From Hordeum vulgare subsp. vulgare (lineage: Eukaryota > Streptophyta > Magnoliopsida > Poales > Poaceae): DNA of 64,000 nucleotides. Shown here piece after piece: positions 57,017 to 64,000 of this stretch (positions within the stretch are counted from its first letter, which is position 1; every line of letters begins with the position of its first letter). The notes beneath the pieces were generated by a model. That model saw nothing but the letters and a program-made list of their open reading frames with translations, was not told the origin of the DNA and searched no databases. Both the position numbers and the translations under genes were made by a program. The stretch spans positions 418,569,081 to 418,633,080 of the forward strand of contig NC_058518.1 of assembly GCF_904849725.1 (NCBI RefSeq). The letters run 5' to 3'.

Positions 57017-57397
57017 AAGGTGAAAAGTTTAGTCCCACATTGCTAGTTTAGTGGGAGTTGGACCTCCTTATAAGAGAGGATGTTTCCACACATGTATGAG
57101 CATGAGAATAAGAAACAAATATACGCGCACTCCTCCACCCCGCCGCCTCGCCTCGTCACGACGCGACGCGGGTTGCGGGAATGAGCCTAGTCAAACTAAA
57201 ATTTTGCCACACACGATTGGTAACCGTAGGTCGGGACAGTAGGCCTCCAAAACTCCATCTCTTTGGGTCCTGTACGGGAGAAGGGCGATAAGATTTTTGG
57301 GGAGCGCTCCGCGCGACTATTGGCTTGCATCACGTACACCGATGACCTCTTCCTGGACGACGACTTCTTCCGTGACGTCGACCACCTCTTCAACAAC

Positions 57398-59652
57398 ATG
57401 TCCAACGACAACACCAACATCGATGCTGCTGCAGCTGTAACTCAGTACGTTCTCGTATTCTTCTTGTTTGAGTTCATGCCTCAATTTCTGGTTGTAGTTT
57501 CTTTTCTATGCTATGGTAGTCGTGGTTTATCTATTATTTTTGCTACTAAAATCACTTGGTAAAGCGCTCATTTTTTCCAACGATCCAAAAATCTTTTTAT
57601 AGGCAATTTACCCCGAGTGGTTTTGCTCCTTCCATGAGACCTCCTATGCTTGAGGGTATCCACTATAAGAGGTGGCGCGTAAGAGTCGTTCTATGGTTCC
57701 AAACTATGAGCTGCTATGACGCCACTGTTGGCAAACCTGAAGGAGATCATGATGCTCAATAGGAACTAGCTTTTTAGAAAATGGATACCTTGTTTAAGGC
57801 TGCTCTCTTGAGTGTTCTGGGTGAGAACATAGTTGATGCTTATGCATCAATTGATAATGGGAAAGATATGTGGGATGCACTCAAGGCCAAGTTTGGGGTC
57901 TTGGATGCTCGCACTAAGCTGTACATCATGGAACAATTCTATGACGACAGGATGACTGAAGAGCGCTCCATGGTTGAGCAAGCTCACGAGATACAGTCAT
58001 TTGCTAGAGAACTTGAGCACTTCAATTGCATGCCACCCGACAAGTTTGTTGCCGGAGGTATCATCACTAAACTTCCTCCTTCATGGAGAAACTTTGCTAC
58101 CTTACTGAAGCATAAGAGGTAGGAGTTTTATGTTCCGGATCTCATTGGTACTCTTGATGTGGAAGAAAAGGCGAGAGCAAAAGACACACGTGCTCAAGGT
58201 ATCGAGGGAGGATCTAGTGCCAATCTGGTACAGAAGAAAAACTTCCAGCCCCACAATTTCAAGAACAAGGGCAAGTTTGATGGGAAGAAGAAGGATGTAT
58301 AGCACACCAACTTCAAGAAGAAGAATGACAAGAAAAAAGGTGTTTGTCATGTGTGCGGAGATCCTGATCATTGGACACCCAGCTGCCCTAACCGTTATGA
58401 CAAGCGTCAACATGGGAAAGGCGGCAAGACCGCTAATGTTGTCATTGGTGACACTGACGTGGAGGATGCTGGGTATGGTATATTTCCCACTATCCTTTCA
58501 GTATGTCATTTCCCCGATTGGTTGATTGACACGGGTGCTAATGTGCATGTATGCGGTGATATTTCCATGTTTTCATCTTATCAGACTACAAGGACTTCCA
58601 CCATGCCGATGGGCAACGGTTCAAGTTCTTCTATTCGTGGTGTTGGCACGATCGATTTGAAGTTTACTTCGGGGAAGGTCGTGCGGCTGAAGAACATGTA
58701 TTATGTCCCCTCCGTCAATAAAAATCTTGTTAGCGGATCTCTTCTGTGTAGAGATGGCTAAAAGCTTTTCTTTGAGTAAAATAAATTTGTAATATCCAAG
58801 TATGGAACTTTTGTGGGTAAAGGCTATGAGTCAGGAGGCCTGTTCCATTTATCCTTGGCAGATGTTTGCAATAAAGTTGTTAATCATGTTTGCAAGAGTA
58901 GTGATTCAAATGTGTGGCATTCGCGTCTCTGTCATGTTAATTTTGGTTGCATGTCGCGACTAGCCAAATTGAACTTAATCCCCAGTTACACCACCGTCAA
59001 GGGATTTAAGTGTCAAGTTTGTGTGCAAGCTAAGCAGCCTCGTAAGTCTCACACGATTGCCAAAACGAGAAACCTTGCACCACTAGAGCTCATACATTCA
59101 GATCTATGTGAAATGAATGGCATTTTGAAAAAAGGTGGAAAGAAATATTTCATGATGTTAATTGATGACTCCACTAGATACTGCCAAGTGTATCTTTTGA
59201 AGTCTAAGGATGAGGCTTTGAACTATTTCAAGATCTATAAAGCTGAAGCTGAAAACCAACTTGATCGAAAGATCAAGAGGCTTAGGTCTGATCGTAGTGG
59301 AGAGTATTTCTCAAATGGATTTGATTCTTTTTGTGCGGAACATGGTATAATCCATGAGAGGATGCCACCCTATAAACCTCGGTCAAATGGGGTAGCCGAA
59401 AGAAAGAACCGTAGTCTAACTGATTTGGTTAACGCCATGTTAGATACATCGGGTCTCTCCAAGGCATGGTGGGGGGAGGTGATATTGACTGCATGTCATG
59501 TCCTAAACCGAGTTCCCCCAAAGAACAAAGAGATAACTCCATTCGAGGAATGGGAGAAGAAAAGGTTAAAACTTTCTTATCTACGAACGTGGGGTTGTTT
59601 GGCGAAAGTGAATGTGCCAATTCCAAAGAAGCGCAAGCTAGGACCAAAAATT
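57398..59652 (+). pseudogene. Copia gag-pol (gag, protease, integrase start), interrupted
   Basis: ATG 57398 (MSNDNTNIDAAAAVT) leads into a candidate intron; after it the gag frame continues FTPSGFAPSMRPPM. Gag has KDMWDALKAKFG and a CCHC knuckle near 58347 (CHVCGDPDHWTPSC). Protease has WLIDTGANVHVCG. The pre-integrase finger is HSRLCHVN...CQVCVQAK. The integrase core has HSDLCEM, RSDRSGEYF and NGVAERKN. All segments from 57604 on lie in one frame, broken by stops at 57760, 57775, 58120, 58300, 58759 and 58777. The frame reads ...KRKLGPKI and is then cut by the Angela/BARE LTR at 59653. Confidence 0.85.
57445..57602 (+). other. Candidate intron in the copia gag 5' end
   Basis: GTACGT donor at 57445 and TTTTTATAG acceptor ending at 57602. 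Removing these 158 bases joins an incomplete codon (CA/G) and moves the reading from the frame of ATG 57398 to that of the gag body. Unspliced, that ATG frame does not reach gag. Confidence 0.45.
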
Positions 59653-61482
59653 TGTTGGAAATATGCCCTAGAGGCAATAATAATTAGTTATTATTATATT
59701 TCTTTGTTCATGATAATCTTTTATTATCCATGCTATAATTGTATTGATTGAAAACACAATACTTGTGTGGATACATAGACAAAACACTGTCCCTAGTAAG
59801 CCTCTAGTTGACTAGCTCGTTGATCAAAGATGGTCAAGGTTTCCGCCATAGGCAAGTGTTGTTACTTGATAACGGGATCACATCATTAGGAGAATCATGT
59901 GATGGACTAGACCCAAACTAATAGACGTAGCATGCTGATCGTGTCATTTTGTTGCTACTGTTTTCTGCGTGTCAAGTATTTGTTCCTATGACCATGAGAT
60001 CATATAACTCACTGACACCGGAGGAATGCTTTGTGTGTATCAAACGTCGCAACGTAACTAGGTGACTATAAAGATGCTCTACAGGCATCTCCGAAGGTGT
60101 TCGTTGAGTTAGTATGGATCAAGACTGGGATTTGTCACTCCGTATGACGGAGAGGTATCTCGGAGCCCACCCTGTAATACAACATCACACACAAGCCTTG
60201 CAAGCAATGTGACTTAGTGTAAGTTGCGGGATCTTGTATTACGGAACGAGTAAAGAGACTTGTCGGTAAACGAGATTGAAATAGGTATGCGGATACTGAC
60301 GATCGAATCTCAGGCAAGTAACATACCGAAGGACAAAGGGAATGACATACGGGATTATATGAATCCTTGGCACTGAGGTTCAAACGATAAGATCTTCGTA
60401 GAATATGTAGGATCCAATATGGGCATCCAGGTCCCTCTATTGGATATTGACCGAGGAGTCTCTCGGGTCATGTCTACATAGTTCTCGAACCCGCAGGGTC
60501 TGCACACTTAAGGTTTGACGTTGTTTTATGCGTATTTGAGTTATATGGTTGGTTACCGAATGTTGTTCGGAGTCCCGGATGAGATCGCGGACGTCACGAG
60601 GGTTTCCAGAATGGTCCGGAAACGAAGATTGATATATAGGATGACCTTATTTGGTTAGCGGAAGGTTTTCGTGCATTACCAGAAAAGTTTCGGGCTCATC
60701 GGTAGTGTAGTGGGAGTGCCGGGAGGGGTGCCGGGGACCATCAGGAGGGGTGTCACGCCCCAAGGGGTCTCATGGGCTATGGGAAGAGATAAACCAGCCC
60801 CTAGTGGGCTGGAATAAGTTCCCACTAAGGCCCATAAGGTTTGAGAAGGAAAAAACACAAGGTGGAAAGAGTTTCCAAGTGGGAAGGTGGAATCCTACTC
60901 CAAGTAGGATTGGAGTAGGACTCCTCCACCTCCAATTTCGGCCAAACCTTTAGGTTTTGATGCTGCCTCCTCCCCTCCCTCCCTCCTATATATAGTGGGG
61001 TTTTAGGGCTGATTTGAGACAACTTTTGCCACGGCAGCCCGACCACATACCTCCACGGTTTTACCTCTAGATCACGTTTCTGCGGAGCTCGGGCGGAGCC
61101 CTCCTGAGATTAGATCACCACCAACCTCCGGAGCACCATCACGCTGCCGGAGAACTCATCTACCTCTCCGTCTCTCTTGCTGGATCAAGAAGGCTGAGAT
61201 CATCATTGAGCCGTACGTGTGCTGAACGCGGAGGTGCCGTTCGTTCGGCACTAGATCGGAGCGGATCGTGGGACGGATCGCGGGACGGTTCGTGGGACGG
61301 TTCGCGGGGCGGATCAAGGGACGTGAGGACGTTCCACTACATCAACCGTGTTTCTTAACGCTTCTGCTGTGCGATCTACAAGGGTACGTAGATCGGAAAT
61401 CCCCTCTCGTAGATGGACATCACCATGATAGGTCTTCGTGCGCGTAGGAAAATTTTTGTTTCCCATGCGACGTTCCCCAACA
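59653..61482 (+). repeat. Angela/BARE-type 5' LTR
   Basis: Starts TGTTGGAAATATGCCCTAGA and ends GCGACGTTCCCCAACA, 1830 bp. The whole LTR follows the sequence I know for the BARE-1/WIS/Angela group, the most abundant copia group in Triticeae. TATA at 60987-60994. Confidence 0.93.
60987..60994 (+). promoter_or_regulatory. TATA box of the Angela/BARE-type LTR
   Basis: CCTATATATAGTGGGG, the position of the described core promoter in BARE-type LTRs. Confidence 0.7.
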
Positions 61483-61498
61483 GTGGCATCATGAGCTA
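61483..61498 (+). other. Degraded primer binding site
   Basis: GTGGCATCATGAGCTA follows the LTR where GTGGTATCAGAGCCTA would be usual. The differences would weaken pairing with the initiator tRNA. Confidence 0.6.
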
Positions 61499-61499
61499 G

Positions 61500-63061
61500 G
61501 TTCATGCGTAGATGTCTTCTCGAGTAGAACACAAAAGTTTTTGTGGGCGGTGATGTGCGTTTTGCTGCCCTCCTTAGTATTTTCTTGATTCCGCGGTATT
61601 GTTGGATCAAAGCGGCTCGGACCGACATTACTCGTACGCTTACGAGAGACTGGTTTCATCGCTACGAGTAACTCCGTTGCTCAAAGATGACCGGTGAGTG
61701 TCGGTTTCTCCAACTTTAGTTGAATCGGATTTGACCGAGGAGGTCCTTGGATGAGGTTAAATAGCAATTCATATATCTCCGTTGTGGTGTTTGCGTAAGA
61801 AAGATGCGATCCTACTAGATACCCATGGTCACCACGTAAAACATGCAACAACAATTAGAGGACGTCTAACTTGTTTTTGCAGGGTATGCTTGTGATTTGA
61901 TATGGCCAACGATGTGATGTGATATATTGGATGTATGAGATGATCATGTTATAATAGTTAATATCGACTTGCACGTCGATGGTACGGCAACCGGCAAGAG
62001 CCATAGGGTTGTCTTTAAACTAACGTTTGTGCTTGCAGATGCGTTTACTATATTGCTAGGACGTAGCTTTAGTAGTAATAGCATGAGTAGCACGACAACC
62101 CCGATGGCGACACGTTGATGGAGATCATGATGATGGAGATCATGGTGTGACGCTGGTGACAAGAAGATCATGCCGGTGCTTTGGTGATGGAGATCAAGAA
62201 GCACATGATGATGGCCATATCATGTCACTTATGAATTGCATGTGATGTTAATCCTTTATGCACCTTATCTTGCTTAGAACGACGGTAGCATTATGAGGTG
62301 ATCTCTCACTAAAATTTCAATACGAAATTGTGTTCTCCCCGACTGTGCACCGTTCCAACAGTTCTTCGTTTCGAGACACCACGTGATGATCGGGTGTGAT
62401 AGACTCAACGTTCACATACAACGGGTGCAAAACAGTTGCACACGCGGAACACTCGGGTTACGCTTGACGAGCCTAGCATGTGCAGACATGGCCTCGGAAC
62501 ACATGAGACCAAAAGGTCGAGCATGAATCGTATAGTTAATATGATTAGCATAGAGATGCTTACCACTGAAACTATTCTCGACTCACGTGATGATCGGACT
62601 TGAGATAGTGGATTTGGATCATGTACCACTCAAATGACTAGAGAGATGTACTTTTTGAGTGGGAGTTCTTAAGGAATATGATTAATTGAACTAATTGTCA
62701 TGAACATAGTCTAATGGTCTTGGCGAATTACGATGTAGCTTGCGCTATAGCTCTACTGTTTTTATATGTTCCTAGAGAAAATTTTGTTGAAAGTTTATAG
62801 TAGCAAACTTTGCAGACTGAGTCTATAAAACCGAGGATTGTCCTCGTTGCTGCGCAGAAGGCTTATGTCCTTAATGCACCACTCGGTGTGCTGCACCTCG
62901 AGCGTCGTCTGTAGATGTTGTGAACATCCGACATACACGTTTCTGATGACTACACGATAGTTCAGTACAAAATACTTAATGGCTTAGAAGCAAGGCGCCG
63001 AAGACGTTTTGAAACGTCACGGAACATAATAGATGTTCTAAAGAGATGAAATTGTGATTTC
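61500..63061 (+). other. Angela/BARE-type interior without open frames
   Basis: Leader-like sequence, including GAGGTCCTTG and repeated GATGGAGATCATG words at 62118-62200. No frame longer than about 100 codons and no retroviral motif. It fits the known non-autonomous members of the group whose coding region has been replaced or eroded. Confidence 0.6.
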
Positions 63062-64000
63062 ATGCTTGTGCCCTTGTTAAGAGGTATGAGACCTCCGACA
63101 AAATTCTTTGTCCACAAAGTAAAGGAGAAAATCTCAATCGTTGAGCGTGTGCTCAGATTATCTGAGTACGATAATCGCTTGAATCAAGTGGGAGTTGATC
63201 TTCCAGATAAGATAGTGATGGTTCTCCAAAGTCACTGCCACCAAGCTGTGAGAGCTTCGTGATGAACTATAACATATCATGGATAGATACAATGATCCTT
63301 GAGCGATTCGCGATGTTTGACACTGCGAGAGTAGAAATCAAGAAGGAGCATCAATAGTTGATGGTTAGTAGAACCACTAAGTTTCGAGGAAGTCAAGGGC
63401 TAGAAGGGATACTTCGTGAAACGACAAAGCAGTTGCTGCACTAATGAAGAGACCCCAGATTAAACCCAAGCCCGGGACTGAGTGCTTCTATTATGAGGGG
63501 AACGGTCACTGAGGCGGAGCAACTCTAGATACTTGGTAGATAAGAAGGCAGGCAAAAGTTGAAAGAAGTATATTTGATATACATGATGTTGATGTGTACT
63601 TTACTAGTACTCCTAGTAGCACGAGGGTATTGGATACCGGTTTGGTTGCTAAGTGATTAGTAACACGAAATGAAAGCTACGACATAAACGGGGACTAGCT
63701 AAAGGCGAGGTGACGATACATGTTGGAAGTGTTTCCAAGGTTGATATGATCAAACATCGCACGCTCCCTCTATCATCGGGATTGGTGGTGAAACCCAAAT
63801 AATTGTTATTTGGTGTTTGCGTTGAGCATGAACATGATTGGATCGTGTTTGTTGCAATACAATTATTCATTTAAAAGAATAATAGTTATTCTATTTGCTT
63901 GAATAATTACCCTCAATGGTTTATTGAATCTCGATCGTAGTGTTACACATGTTCATGATATTGGTGCCAAAAGATACGAGGTAATGATGATAGTACCAGT
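63062..64000 (+). pseudogene. Eroded gag and protease of the Angela-type element
   Basis: Recognisable pieces in broken frames: a gag segment (YDNRLNQVGVDLPDKIV, then ILQS-like VLQSHCHQ) at about 63169-63260. A zinc-knuckle remnant CFYYEGNGH followed by a stop is near 63483. A protease-like stretch (DVYFTSTPSSTRVLDTG) is near 63590-63640, with further stops. Homology is convincing only because the order and spacing match a copia gag-protease. Confidence 0.55.

Larger units (their letters stand above)
57021..59652 (+). mobile_element. Decayed copia element, truncated by Angela/BARE insertion
   Basis: An LTR-like segment starts TGAAAAGTTTAGTCCCACAT at 57021, with a TATA-type CCTTATAAGAG near 57067. 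It perhaps ends near 57211, followed by a poor primer-site match (TTGGTAACCG). A leader and gag-pol follow. The frame ends in integrase at 59652, where the next element begins. The rest of pol and the 3' LTR should lie beyond that element, outside the window. The family was not determined. Confidence 0.6.
59653..64000 (+). mobile_element. Angela/BARE/WIS-type copia element (5' part, non-autonomous)
   Basis: A complete 5' LTR (59653-61482), a damaged primer site and about 2.5 kb of interior, running off the right edge. The insertion point is after AAATT (59648-59652), the expected left target duplication; the right one is outside. The interior holds only broken gag/protease traces, so the copy is non-autonomous. 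Confidence 0.88.

Overview
This is plant nuclear DNA, almost certainly from a Triticeae grass (wheat, Aegilops or barley relatives). The evidence is a BARE/WIS/Angela-type copia LTR at 59653-61482, a Maximus-type Sirevirus with LTRs of about 1.5-1.7 kb, two Tekay-type chromoviruses with LTRs of about 4 kb, an L1 LINE with a C-terminal RNase H domain, and PIF/Harbinger-like and Stowaway-like DNA elements. No complete host gene was recognised; well over 85% of the window is transposon.

The centre (4255-45962) is a four-level nest. N1 (4255-45962, +) has 185-bp LTRs and no gag or pol. N2 (6697-45308, -) is a Tekay-type gypsy inside N1. N3 (16190-42032, -) is a Maximus/Sirevirus copia inside the 5' LTR of N2, with target duplication ACAAC. 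N4 (19402-33435, +) is a second Tekay chromovirus inside the third, 'env-like' ORF of N3, with a perfect GTAGA duplication. Hand-compared LTR pairs give the same order: N1 about 10% and N2 about 8% different (N2 over a sampled stretch), N3 and N4 about 2.5-3%.

Left of the nest lie two tandem LTR ends of a minus-strand gypsy (1-2196) and a TTA-flanked Harbinger-like element (2817-4064). Right of it is a 3.4-kb stretch with no repeat I recognise (45963-49399), CpG-rich in its right half. Then come a TA-flanked Stowaway-like element (49402-55635) split by a full-length but decayed L1 LINE, a fused LINE/gypsy scrap (56275-57016), and a decayed copia (57021-59652) whose integrase is cut at base 59652 by the Angela/BARE element that runs off the right edge.

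The least ordinary part is N4. Between its primer binding site and gag it carries an intact 257-residue ORF whose middle resembles a double-stranded-RNA-binding fold in pattern only. That ORF and gag each start directly after a good 3' splice site, and a GTAAGT donor lies upstream, so alternative splicing could choose which is translated. N3 has a TATA box preceded by LTR-like repeats just upstream of its third ORF, suggesting an internal promoter. All functional proposals are inference from one sequence without searches.
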